Shown: one piece after another, positions 7,770 through 15,527 of the stretch | Numbering within the stretch: position 1 is the stretch's first letter | Layout of the letters: every line of letters starts with the position of its first letter | NCBI GenBank assembly: GCA_002727515.1 | Contig: PBXF01000024.1 | Location: 47,061-65,856 of the forward strand | Direction of reading: 5' to 3' | Length of the DNA stretch: 18,796 nucleotides | Origin: Methanobacteriota archaeon | Lineage (GTDB): Archaea; Thermoplasmatota; Poseidoniia; Poseidoniales; Poseidoniaceae | The notes under the pieces: model-generated | Databases searched by the model: none | What the model was told of the DNA's origin: nothing | What the model saw: the letters and a program-made list of their open reading frames with translations, nothing else | Translations under genes and position numbers: made by a program

Positions 7770-7788
7770 TACACCGAAATTATGCCTG

Positions 7789-9018
7789 TTGAACAAATTT
7801 AGCGTCGACCTTATACCAAAGTGTCAGCACCGCTTGTATCGGGGTGTGTTATTGGGTCAAGATGATAATCTGCTTAATCTGACTTCAGCACATCTGAACA
7901 CTGGGCTAAGAGGCATACCAGTCGGCACTTGTCGAACATCTTTCGTTACGCCTGAAAAGGGAGTCCACTATTGTGGTTACCCAATTAGCGAATTAGCAGA
8001 CTTTTTACCTGAGGACATAGTATATCTTCTATTCAATAAAGAATTACCAAACCCTGAACAATCAAAGGAATTTGTTTCTGAATTGCAGTCCAGAGGAGAA
8101 GTTCCATCCGAGATAAATTCCATTCTATCCCCATTACCTAAGAGTGGCCACCCGATGGACTGGCTTTCAATTGGCATCCATTCCCTTGGGATGATGGCAT
8201 CTGGTAATGATTGGAAAGAGGATGCTCTAGACTTAGTAGCAAAGATGCCAAGATTGTTGGGATTAATTTTTAGATACAGAGAAGGACGTGGAGAGAATAT
8301 TCCTGAAGATGACCTTTCGTTGAATCTGGTTGAGAGATTCACCAACACTCTAGATATTGAGAATGTTGATAGAGATGCAATGAACAAGATTCTATCGACA
8401 TACTTAGTTTTACACATGGACCATGGAGGAGGAAATCTCTCAACATTTACGGGTAAAGCTGTTGCGTCTGGGCATGCGACTGTTTACTCATCAATGGCAG
8501 GAGCAATGAACGCCTTGTCAGGACCTCTGCATGGAAGAGCTAATCAATCATGTTTTGAATTTGTAAAGAAAATAGGAACTTTTGACCCAGATGAAGTAGA
8601 AGATTTCGTCAGGGGTGAACTTGCTGCAAAGAGACCGGTGTTTGGTTTTGGCCACGCAGTATTGCGGGCAGAGGATCCTCGTGCTACAGTTCAATTTGCA
8701 CTTGGCGAGAAACTATGCCCTGATGATGAATACTTCAAGACAATAAGAACACTAAGAGAAGTTGCCCCAAGGGTACTTTCTGAGAACCCAAAGATCAGCA
8801 ATCCAAACGCTAATGTTGATATTGCAAGCGGCACACTTCTAAATTATGTTGGGCTCACTAAGCCTGAATACTACACCACATTCTTTGGATGGGCAAGAGT
8901 TGCTGGCATTGGTGCACAAATTATCGACGAGCGCATGGTTATGCGTGACGGAAAAGGAATTCCAATTTACCGTCCAAAGTATATCGCAGAGGAACAATCC
9001 TTGCGTCATTTGGATTGA
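7789..9018 (+). CDS. gltA: Citrate synthase, mitochondrial (eukaryote-like) type
   Basis: Condenses oxaloacetate and acetyl-CoA to citrate, the entry to the TCA cycle. The 409-residue protein has the catalytic triad: His248 in GPLHGRANQ, His289 in FGFGHAVLR and Asp344 in NANVDIASG. Several features place it with the eukaryote-type enzymes rather than the usual short archaeal/Gram-positive type: the GLRGIPVGTCRTSFVTPEKGVHYCGYPI entry region, HMDHGGGNLSTFTG (209-222), AVLRAEDPRATVQF, APRVLSENPKISNPNANVD and KPEYYTTFFGWARVAGIGAQ. The frame opens with TTG at 7789; the nearby ATG at 7782 is out of frame and stops after six codons. A TATA-like box overlapping an inverted repeat sits just upstream. 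The 3' end overlaps the convergent phosphodiesterase gene by 13 bases. Confidence 0.93.
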   Translation: MNKFSVDLIPKCQHRLYRGVLLGQDDNLLNLTSAHLNTGLRGIPVGTCRTSFVTPEKGVHYCGYPISELADFLPEDIVYLLFNKELPNPEQSKEFVSELQSRGEVPSEINSILSPLPKSGHPMDWLSIGIHSLGMMASGNDWKEDALDLVAKMPRLLGLIFRYREGRGENIPEDDLSLNLVERFTNTLDIENVDRDAMNKILSTYLVLHMDHGGGNLSTFTGKAVASGHATVYSSMAGAMNALSGPLHGRANQSCFEFVKKIGTFDPDEVEDFVRGELAAKRPVFGFGHAVLRAEDPRATVQFALGEKLCPDDEYFKTIRTLREVAPRVLSENPKISNPNANVDIASGTLLNYVGLTKPEYYTTFFGWARVAGIGAQIIDERMVMRDGKGIPIYRPKYIAEEQSLRHLD

Positions 9019-10019
9019 ATTACTGGTCTAGGCGTTTTTCCACAACCCCTGTGTCCAATTATCCTTGGGACATTCCAACCTAGTTGTTCATCACTGATTT
9101 CATGCCACGGGGCGACATCTTCTGGTAATTCTCCAAATTTTAGATTCACCCATTGTTCTTCAGTCAATGGCATTGTTGCAGGTCTAAGCCATCTGCTACT
9201 TCCACATGGCAGCTTCTCTAGTGGGTCAGGGTGGTCAGTTAGTAGCGATAATCCTGCATCTAGCAAATCTCTTTCTTTGTGGATATGGCCTGGCCAGACA
9301 TAAACTGGATAGTCACCCTTTATCCTCCTTAATCTAGAGAGTTTTTTGCCTTTCAAACCAACAGGTAAGCCGAAGTGAATGTATTTCTTTATTCCTTCAA
9401 AGTAATCCATAGCACATGGCATCATTGGTGAACCTGCATTCTTCTGTATATTTAGTAATCTAGAAAATGAATTTCTAACAAATTCAGGTGCAGCGCGTGC
9501 TCTCTTAATTTTTCTTGAGCCTGTTCTTGGAACTACAGGTAACAATCTTGACCAGGGTCTGCTGGAACCAGATAGTTTAGCAACCTTATCCATGGGCTTG
9601 TGGAATGCATAGAAAACCGCTGCTTCGTTATGAATTTCGGCTTCGTCAATCATTTGACTTGCTAATTTCATTACTTTTGACATTCGTTCAGTCGGGTCTT
9701 TATCGATTTTAGGATTAGACCTTTTAATTTCAAGACAAGCGACTTTCGACTGTTCTTGCCACGGGATTAACCAGTCCTTATCTTGCATCAATTTCTCAAA
9801 TGAACAAAACCCAACCTCTGATAAATCATCTAAGTCCCATTCCTCGAGGTATTTTGGTCTACCCTCCAAATCCTCTTTTGGAATTGAAACAGTATCATCA
9901 TGATGAACAATTAATTGTTCGTCAGCAGTTAGGCGTAAATCAAATTCAACTCCATCCATTGTATTCATCGCAGTTACAAGAGAACTGTGCGTGTTCTCTG
10001 GGGGTTGGATGAATGCCAT
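9006..10019 (-). CDS. Glycerophosphodiester phosphodiesterase, apparently circularly permuted
   Basis: GDPD-family TIM-barrel phosphodiesterase, which in known members splits glycerophosphodiesters into glycerol 3-phosphate and an alcohol. The usual order is HRG, PENT, ExD, HD, ExK, TDxP. Here (numbering from a GTG at 10022) the chain opens directly at PPENT (7-11), then has GVEFDLRLTADEQLIVHHDD with Glu26, Asp28, His40/41 and Asp42, CLEIK (Glu98, Lys100) and the barrel-closing LTDHPDPL (261-268). After a ~45-residue linker the missing first strand appears at the end as PRIIGHRGCGKT (319-330). It is in the same frame and 14 codons or fewer from the stop. No HRG is encoded upstream of the start. 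The ATG at 10019 is used; a GTG precedes it by one codon. The gene is divergent from the UMF1 gene and overlaps citrate synthase at the 3' end. Confidence 0.85.
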   Translation of the reverse strand: MAFIQPPENTHSSLVTAMNTMDGVEFDLRLTADEQLIVHHDDTVSIPKEDLEGRPKYLEEWDLDDLSEVGFCSFEKLMQDKDWLIPWQEQSKVACLEIKRSNPKIDKDPTERMSKVMKLASQMIDEAEIHNEAAVFYAFHKPMDKVAKLSGSSRPWSRLLPVVPRTGSRKIKRARAAPEFVRNSFSRLLNIQKNAGSPMMPCAMDYFEGIKKYIHFGLPVGLKGKKLSRLRRIKGDYPVYVWPGHIHKERDLLDAGLSLLTDHPDPLEKLPCGSSRWLRPATMPLTEEQWVNLKFGELPEDVAPWHEISDEQLGWNVPRIIGHRGCGKTPRPVIQSK

Positions 10020-10041
10020 CACCTTGGCTGTAGTAAAGTTC

Positions 10042-10053
10042 CTTATTGAATAA
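10042..10053 (-). promoter_or_regulatory. Candidate TATA box for the GDPD gene
   Basis: Read on the minus strand the sequence is TTATTCAATAAG, about 23-34 bases before the ATG at 10019. This is suitable for a leaderless archaeal transcript. The match to the TATA consensus is only moderate. Confidence 0.3.
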
Positions 10054-10076
10054 TGCCCCCTAGTTGATTATCTTGC

Positions 10077-10085
10077 CATATAATG
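10077..10085 (+). promoter_or_regulatory. Candidate TATA box for the UMF1-PAP2-TatC operon
   Basis: CATATAATG matches a TATA core and lies about 27-35 bases before the ATG at 10112. It is within the 92-base divergent region shared with the GDPD gene. No ribosome-binding site precedes the ATG, so a very short or absent leader is expected. Confidence 0.45.
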
Positions 10086-10111
10086 ATAAGTGAATAGAAA
10101 TATCCTAGTGT

Positions 10112-11851
10112 ATGGGAGAAGACAAAAGAGTACAGGGTTATTGTTTCTATGACTGGGGAAAAAGTGCATTTGAAACATCGGTTACAACAGCAATTTTCCC
10201 TGCTTGGTTCACAATTTTGTTTTTGGAAGCAAACGGTCTTTCAACCAAAATTCTAGGCACAGAATGGAGCGCTGACGCTATATTTTCAATCTCTGTATCG
10301 GTTGCAGCATTCATTGTTGCAATGCTTTCTCCATCATTTGGTGTAATCGCCGACAGAAGGATGATCAAAACTTGGTGGCTGAGAGTACTTACTTACCTTG
10401 GTGCTGGTGCAACAGTTCTTCTAGCAGTAGGACCATGGTTGCCAGTTAATTATCAATGGATATGGTTACTTCTTTGTTTCGTCGCTGCTAATGTAGGATT
10501 AAATGGTGCGGGTGTGTTCTACAATTCTTTATTGCCACACATGGGTACTGAAGACGAAATGGATTCTATATCAAACAAAGCATTCGCCTATGGATACTTT
10601 GGAGGAGGTTTATTGTTAGTAGTACATTTAGGATTACTAATTGTAACTGATTATGCCAATTGGGCTATGCAAACTGCTATGGCAACCTCTGGAATTTGGT
10701 GGTTAGGATTCGCAATGTTGACATTCAAGTGGGTTCCTGAACCACATATCGAGAATGAAATGGAAAGTCTCGGTATGGTTGATTCCGCTAAATTAGCAAT
10801 GGGAGAAGTTATCTCAACACTAAAGGAATACAAATCATTCAAAACCCTATTCGTCTACATGCTTGCATACTTTTTGTTCATCGATGGAATTAATTCGGTT
10901 ACAGCCCTTGCAGGAGTATTCGGAAAAGCAGTACTAGGTCTCACTACATTCGACTTGATTTTGACAATATTGATAATACAATTCGTGGCAGCACCTGCTG
11001 CAATAGGGTTCACCAAATTAGCTGACAAATGGGGTACTAAGAAAGCACTAGAGTTTTCACTGGTTTGCTGGGTATTTGTAATAATAGGTGCTCTATCCTT
11101 TGCACCTCTGGTGCCTGATTCTCATGAAGAGTTTGATTTACAATATACTTGGGATGAAGATAGCGAGGCCTATATCATCGAATTTGGAGATGTAGGAGAA
11201 ATCGCTCAAGACCCTGACGATGACGAGCAAGATTGGGCGATGAAATATGTTGACGTGCTACCAGTCGAAATTAATACTAAGATTAAACAAGGTACTTCGT
11301 ACAAATGGGCTACAGGACAAAACGCCACTAACATTACCATGATTCAAGAATTACTCAACTCAATAGAAGAACAACGATTCTCCATGAGTGTCAAAGGAGG
11401 AGAACTAGATGGTAAAACTGCGATAGGGGATGGCCATCCAACAACACTTGGTGATGGTACGATTGACTTCATCCCCAAAACTGTTAGAGAATACGTGTGG
11501 GAGCCTCTTGGAATAAGCATAACCATTCAATTCTTGATATTGGGAGCAATGGCGGGTGCATTGTTGGGTGGAAGTCAGGGGCTTTCAAGATCAATGTTCG
11601 GACAAATGGTTCCTGAGACCAGATCTGCAGAATTCTTCGGATTCTTTGGATTCTTCGGCAAAGTTGCAGCACTGTTGGGCCCACTGATTTATGGAATTAT
11701 GACTGTATTATTTGATTCTAGAATGGGAATCTTTTCGATAAGTTTGCTAATCGTTGCAGGAGCTATTCTCCTAAGAAGAGTCGATGTCGAAGACGGTATT
11801 GCGGTTGCTAAGGCTGAAGACGAAAGGAACCGTTCAAGCGCGGAAGAGTGA
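10112..11851 (+). CDS. UMF1/Atg22-like MFS transporter with large extracytoplasmic insert
   Basis: Polytopic major-facilitator protein of the UMF1 (vacuole effluxer Atg22-like) family. The family signature is at the N-terminus: CFYDWGKSAFETSVTTAIFP (11-30), followed by FGVIADRR (76-83), FYNSLLPHM (136-144) and NKAFAYGYFGGGLLL (155-169). About eleven to twelve hydrophobic spans are visible. Between the spans ending near 334 and starting near 466 lies an insert of about 130 residues, polar and rich in Asp, Glu and Thr, including QDPDDDEQDW, absent from ordinary family members. The C-terminal half resumes with GGSQGLSRSMFGQMVPETRSAEFFG (486-510), a strongly conserved family segment. It is first in an operon with the PAP2 and TatC genes. 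Known members are linked to amino acid or solute efflux; the substrate here cannot be told. Confidence 0.87.
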   Translation: MGEDKRVQGYCFYDWGKSAFETSVTTAIFPAWFTILFLEANGLSTKILGTEWSADAIFSISVSVAAFIVAMLSPSFGVIADRRMIKTWWLRVLTYLGAGATVLLAVGPWLPVNYQWIWLLLCFVAANVGLNGAGVFYNSLLPHMGTEDEMDSISNKAFAYGYFGGGLLLVVHLGLLIVTDYANWAMQTAMATSGIWWLGFAMLTFKWVPEPHIENEMESLGMVDSAKLAMGEVISTLKEYKSFKTLFVYMLAYFLFIDGINSVTALAGVFGKAVLGLTTFDLILTILIIQFVAAPAAIGFTKLADKWGTKKALEFSLVCWVFVIIGALSFAPLVPDSHEEFDLQYTWDEDSEAYIIEFGDVGEIAQDPDDDEQDWAMKYVDVLPVEINTKIKQGTSYKWATGQNATNITMIQELLNSIEEQRFSMSVKGGELDGKTAIGDGHPTTLGDGTIDFIPKTVREYVWEPLGISITIQFLILGAMAGALLGGSQGLSRSMFGQMVPETRSAEFFGFFGFFGKVAALLGPLIYGIMTVLFDSRMGIFSISLLIVAGAILLRRVDVEDGIAVAKAEDERNRSSAEE

Positions 11852-11887
11852 AAATACTCATATCCCTAAGATAAGGGCGGTGAAACA

Positions 11888-13318
11888 ATGAGTCCATATT
11901 GGGTCATGATGGGATTAATTCTAATCCTTACGCCCGTCATATGTTGGCTGTTCACAATAGGTCGTGAAGAAAACAGAACACCGTTGAACAAAATATTCGA
12001 AGTAATACATGAAAAAAGGTATTACCTCCACGCTTTAGGTTACATATTCATCATCAAATGGAAAGCTCTAACGGATGAATTGAATGAACCGATTAAAATT
12101 AAAACTGGGAATTGGACAGAATGGATTTATTCTTTTGAAGGAGAAATTACGCTTTGGGTTCAACAAACATTTGAAAATCAGTACCTAACAGATTTCCTTA
12201 ATTTCCATTATCTATTCATCTACTTATTTTTGATATACATCACCACAGTGTACTTTGCTTATGTTGGTGAAAGAGACATGACTGATAAGGTGACGCTGAA
12301 TTATTTGCTAATCTATGCTCTAGCTGTACCTTACTATCTATTCTTGAATGTAGAAGTCACCTCTTCTTGGATTCCGGGAATGAAAGCGTTACTCTATCAT
12401 GATGGGTGGTATACTGTATTCTATGCTACACACGACCCGCTCGATAATGCCGTGCCGTCTTTACACGTAGCAATTCCATTTGGGATAATTCTGCTTAATT
12501 GGCTTCATTGTAAAGAAAAGAATATCAAAATGAAGGAGTGGGACCATTGGTATTACCACTTATTCATCGTAATCAATACGATTCTATTCGTGTTTACTAT
12601 CGCATACCTTGGAATTCACTGGCTTGTAGACATACCATTAGGAATGCTGATCGGTGCTATTGGTGCTTTATTCATTCATCACTTACAACCGCGAATGCGT
12701 AACGACCACGGGAAAATGTTTGAGGGTGTAACCAAAAAGAAGGTTGTCAACCATACTTTTTGGGAAGGTGCTGCTACATTGATTATTTTGTTCCTGGTTC
12801 TATCAGCAGTCTCTTATCAAGAGAACAATATCGATGACAGAATTTCAATGCGATTAGGCGGAGGAGACTCAACTTATGAAATCCTAACACCACTTGGTCA
12901 TGGTGAGGAGGTTACCACATCGATATCCAATTTAGACGAGTCTCTGACTCTTCAGTTTGCGATTTTATGGGTAGAAGATTCGGTCTACGCCATGGATAAT
13001 GGAGTCATCAATTGGGAAGAAATTGAAAAGAATCAAACCATTTATTCCGTGGCGCCTCAATCTACAATTAATGTTACAATTGATGATCCTAAATTATGGC
13101 ATTTAGTAATTTTACATAACAATGCGCCTGAATTGGATGATGTTATTGAACTTCGAATAATAAACGACTATGGCGATGACGAAATGTGGAAAGCAATTGC
13201 TCTGTCAATTCCATCAATGTGGATGACTGGTTTCGTAATTCATCGTTTGAAACGATTGAAACAGGCAGGTCGTTCTCTAATAGATTCTACACCATCCCAT
13301 TTGTGGGAGGAAGAGTGA
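11888..13318 (+). CDS. PAP2-superfamily membrane phosphatase/phosphotransferase, Aur1-like
   Basis: Integral membrane protein of the PAP2 superfamily. The core motifs are PSLHVAIPFG (190-199) with His193, and YLGIHWLVDIPLG (240-252) with His244 and Asp248, giving the His/His/Asp catalytic set. PSLH rather than PSGH and the YxxxHWxVD form resemble the Aur1/inositol-phosphotransferase branch, which moves lipid-linked phospho-head-groups, so a lipid role is likely but the substrate is unknown. There are about six spans before residue 265 and another at 293-309. A soluble, beta-rich region follows (about 310-433, with NVTIDDPKLWHLVILHN), then a last span near 434-452. GGTGA lies just upstream of the ATG at 11888. 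The stop directly abuts the tatC ATG, so the two genes are surely co-transcribed. Confidence 0.82.
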   Translation: MSPYWVMMGLILILTPVICWLFTIGREENRTPLNKIFEVIHEKRYYLHALGYIFIIKWKALTDELNEPIKIKTGNWTEWIYSFEGEITLWVQQTFENQYLTDFLNFHYLFIYLFLIYITTVYFAYVGERDMTDKVTLNYLLIYALAVPYYLFLNVEVTSSWIPGMKALLYHDGWYTVFYATHDPLDNAVPSLHVAIPFGIILLNWLHCKEKNIKMKEWDHWYYHLFIVINTILFVFTIAYLGIHWLVDIPLGMLIGAIGALFIHHLQPRMRNDHGKMFEGVTKKKVVNHTFWEGAATLIILFLVLSAVSYQENNIDDRISMRLGGGDSTYEILTPLGHGEEVTTSISNLDESLTLQFAILWVEDSVYAMDNGVINWEEIEKNQTIYSVAPQSTINVTIDDPKLWHLVILHNNAPELDDVIELRIINDYGDDEMWKAIALSIPSMWMTGFVIHRLKRLKQAGRSLIDSTPSHLWEEE

Positions 13319-14056
13319 ATGGATGACGGCTTAGTCATTAACCCTGAATACAGGAATCTATTCAAGCAAATATCTTCACACATAAGAAGCAGGGCAAAAT
13401 CAATAGCAATATTGTTTCTTATCGGATTAACAATTGGAATTCCTCTTTCTCACAGCCTAGTTGATTGGCTACTAGATGCTGGTTTAGTCCCTGATGATGT
13501 TAACATAATTATCCTGACACCTGTTGAATTCATAATGTTACAAGTTAGAGTTGGAGCATGGCTTGGATTTATTTTTGCAGTCTTTTGGTTATTATTGGAT
13601 GGAGCGGTAAAGACTGAATTTGTAAAAAATATACCTAACCCATCAGTGGCAGTAGCAAAATACGCATTTGGTGGCATTTTCCTGATGATTTGCGGATTGG
13701 CATATTCTTGGTATCTACTAACTCCAATGTTGTTGGATTATCTTGCATCAGATGCACAAGCAGCCGGTTTGTCTACAGATTGGCGACTATCATCTTTTAT
13801 CGGATTCATTGGAGGATTATGCTTTGCCTGTGTAATTGGTTTTCAAGCTCCATTATTTACACTTCTTTCAATCAATAGTGGAGCAATCAGTAAAGACGAA
13901 TTGGTTCTTTACAGAAGACACATATGGTTTACCACTTTTGTTCTTGGCGCAGCGTTTTCGCCACCAGATCCATTATCCTTGTTTTTGGTAGCGGTACCGA
14001 TTATACTTCTTTTTGAAGCAGCAATAATATGGGTCACGCTCACGGACAAAAACTAG
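13319..14056 (+). CDS. tatC: Sec-independent protein translocase subunit TatC, divergent
   Basis: TatC is the multi-span receptor of the twin-arginine pathway, which exports folded proteins across the cytoplasmic membrane. The 245 residues and about six hydrophobic spans fit the family. Clear matches are TPVEFIMLQVRVGAWLG (67-83), the LLTPMLLDYL region (133-142), IGFQAPLFTLLSI (173-185) and the hallmark AAFSPPDPLSLFLVAVPIILLFEAA (211-235). Two usually conserved glutamates of the signal-peptide-binding site look replaced: the N-terminal HLxELRxR motif reads QISSHIRSR (17-25), and the FEVP position reads FQAP (Gln175). Another acidic residue in the first cytoplasmic loop, Glu100, may match E. 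coli Glu103. The ATG follows the PAP2 stop with no gap. No tatA is in the window. It overlaps the convergent PHP gene by 17 bases. Confidence 0.88.
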   Translation: MDDGLVINPEYRNLFKQISSHIRSRAKSIAILFLIGLTIGIPLSHSLVDWLLDAGLVPDDVNIIILTPVEFIMLQVRVGAWLGFIFAVFWLLLDGAVKTEFVKNIPNPSVAVAKYAFGGIFLMICGLAYSWYLLTPMLLDYLASDAQAAGLSTDWRLSSFIGFIGGLCFACVIGFQAPLFTLLSINSGAISKDELVLYRRHIWFTTFVLGAAFSPPDPLSLFLVAVPIILLFEAAIIWVTLTDKN

Positions 14057-14876
14057 GGTGAAGATGTTTCACTGGAACAACAACATTGCCTGGGCTAGGT
14101 CGATTTTCAGTTCCGTGAGAATCGCCTCCAACCGTTATTGGCATTCCTTGGCTCATCAAGTCTAACTTGTAGGAATCTGGATGAGAGGAATGGAATGCCT
14201 CGATGCAATCTACACCGAGATTTTTCAATCTCTCAATCAACTCTTTAGTGGGAATTCCGTAGTATTTTGCATGAGCTAAGGATGTAATTCCACCTGCTGC
14301 CTTTACCTGTTCAACAGCTTGGGCAATTGTTGGCAATGGCCTCTCTCTAAAGGCTTCACAATGGTCACCAATCAATTTATCAAAAGCCTCTTGTTTTGTT
14401 TCAACATACCCTCTTGCAACTAATGCTCTAGCGAGATGTGGACGACCTATTGCACCAGTGGATAGTTCATCTACTTCCTCAAATGAAATTTCAAATCCTG
14501 ATTCATTAAGTGCTGCGATCATATTTTTCATCCTTGGAACTCTAGCATCTTTCAACCCATCAAGCCATATTCTGAAATCATTTGTTGCACCTTTCGGAAA
14601 ATAAGCAAGAAGATGCCATGATTGAGGATTGTGGGTTTCACTATTCATCTCTACCTCGCATGTAATCTCAACACCAGGAATAAATCTCAAACCCAAACTT
14701 TTGCATGCTTCTTTCGCCTCTTCCCAGCCTTTGCTTGTATCGTGGTCAGTCAATGACCACACTTTTACTCCTGAATCAGAAGCCCTCTTGGCCATTTCTT
14801 GTGGGGAATGAATTCCGTCACTGTAGTAAGAGTGACTATGCAAATCAACCTGTTGTGTCCACATTGCAACCAACAT
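14040..14876 (-). CDS. PHP-domain phosphoesterase (YciV/TrpH-like)
   Basis: Metal-dependent phosphoesterase of the PHP family. The 278-residue length and layout match the YciV/TrpH group, whose studied members hydrolyse nucleoside 3',5'-bisphosphates or trim RNA 5' ends. The metal ligands are visible in order: DLHSHSYYSDG (11-21; His13, His15, Asp20), LTDHD (42-46), IPGVEIT (66-72; Glu70), IGRPHLARALVARGY (143-157; His147), LAHAKYYG (200-207) and GGDSHG (250-255; Asp252, His254). The ATG at 14876 overlaps the stop of the upstream gene as TAATG; a second ATG four codons in is possible. It is last in the minus-strand operon and its 3' end overlaps tatC. Family is firm, substrate inferred only from relatives. 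Confidence 0.88.
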   Translation of the reverse strand: MLVAMWTQQVDLHSHSYYSDGIHSPQEMAKRASDSGVKVWSLTDHDTSKGWEEAKEACKSLGLRFIPGVEITCEVEMNSETHNPQSWHLLAYFPKGATNDFRIWLDGLKDARVPRMKNMIAALNESGFEISFEEVDELSTGAIGRPHLARALVARGYVETKQEAFDKLIGDHCEAFRERPLPTIAQAVEQVKAAGGITSLAHAKYYGIPTKELIERLKNLGVDCIEAFHSSHPDSYKLDLMSQGMPITVGGDSHGTENRPSPGNVVVPVKHLHPSFCP

Positions 14877-15502
14877 TAGAAATCGGGTAATTCAGGTAAA
14901 TCAATCTGAGTTTTTTGGCTATTGTTTTCTCCCAATAAATCATCTAGGTCTATCATTGCAGCGACGTCTTGCTCGACTGGTTGCGATAGGGAAACCGGCA
15001 ACGGTACAGATTCAAATGATTGAACTGGCAATTCCACATTGGATTGTTCAAGGTTTACTTTTGTATGTTGCACTTGATTTATTTCTACTGCTGCAGCAGA
15101 AGATTTGCCAATCTCTCCCGAAGATAATACTCCAATAGCGCCATCAACTTGGGATTTGGTTTGTGTTGCTTGTTGCCCGACAATAGAATTGATTACTGCT
15201 GCTGTATTCGTATTTACAAAATCAACTTGGCTGTTGCCCGATACCATAGTAGGCATATCTTCTAACTGCATATATTGAGATTCAGATCCTCCGTGAGCGT
15301 GTACTACAAGCACTTCACGTTCTCTCTTTGCCCAATAAGAAACAGCAAAAGATAGAACAATGCTACCAACAAGAATATTTTCAATCATATTCCATCCCTT
15401 TGGTGTAATGATAGGCAATAGTAATGAGAACAGTAATGCGATTATGGATATCAATGCAATTGTATTTGCAATGAAACCTACGACTGGGTGTCTCGGGTCC
15501 AT
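14876..15502 (-). CDS. Unrecognised two-TM protein with long disordered tail
   Basis: No family recognised. From the ATG at 15502 (208 residues) there are two hydrophobic spans at about 8-31 and 38-57, with a basic KREREV edge. A long polar tail rich in Ser, Gln, Val and Asn follows, which looks unstructured. It ends with two short acidic-hydrophobic patches, IDLDDLLGE and IDLPELPDF, of the kind that often bind partner proteins. A longer version from a TTG at 15553 would add 17 residues and overlap folD by 26 bases; the ATG, 25 bases after the folD stop, is preferred. The stop overlaps the ATG of the PHP gene, so translation is probably coupled. A role as membrane anchor for the PHP enzyme is speculation from position. 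Confidence 0.62.
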   Translation of the reverse strand: MDPRHPVVGFIANTIALISIIALLFSLLLPIITPKGWNMIENILVGSIVLSFAVSYWAKREREVLVVHAHGGSESQYMQLEDMPTMVSGNSQVDFVNTNTAAVINSIVGQQATQTKSQVDGAIGVLSSGEIGKSSAAAVEINQVQHTKVNLEQSNVELPVQSFESVPLPVSLSQPVEQDVAAMIDLDDLLGENNSQKTQIDLPELPDF

Positions 15503-15527
15503 GCTTACTGTCCAAGGTAGCGAATTA

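Noticed and set aside
7..15520. A 14-base direct repeat, ACTGTCCAAGGTAG, near positions 7-20 and again near 15507-15520
   Set aside because: A single repeat of this length is expected by chance in 18.8 kb, and the two copies lie in different coding contexts.
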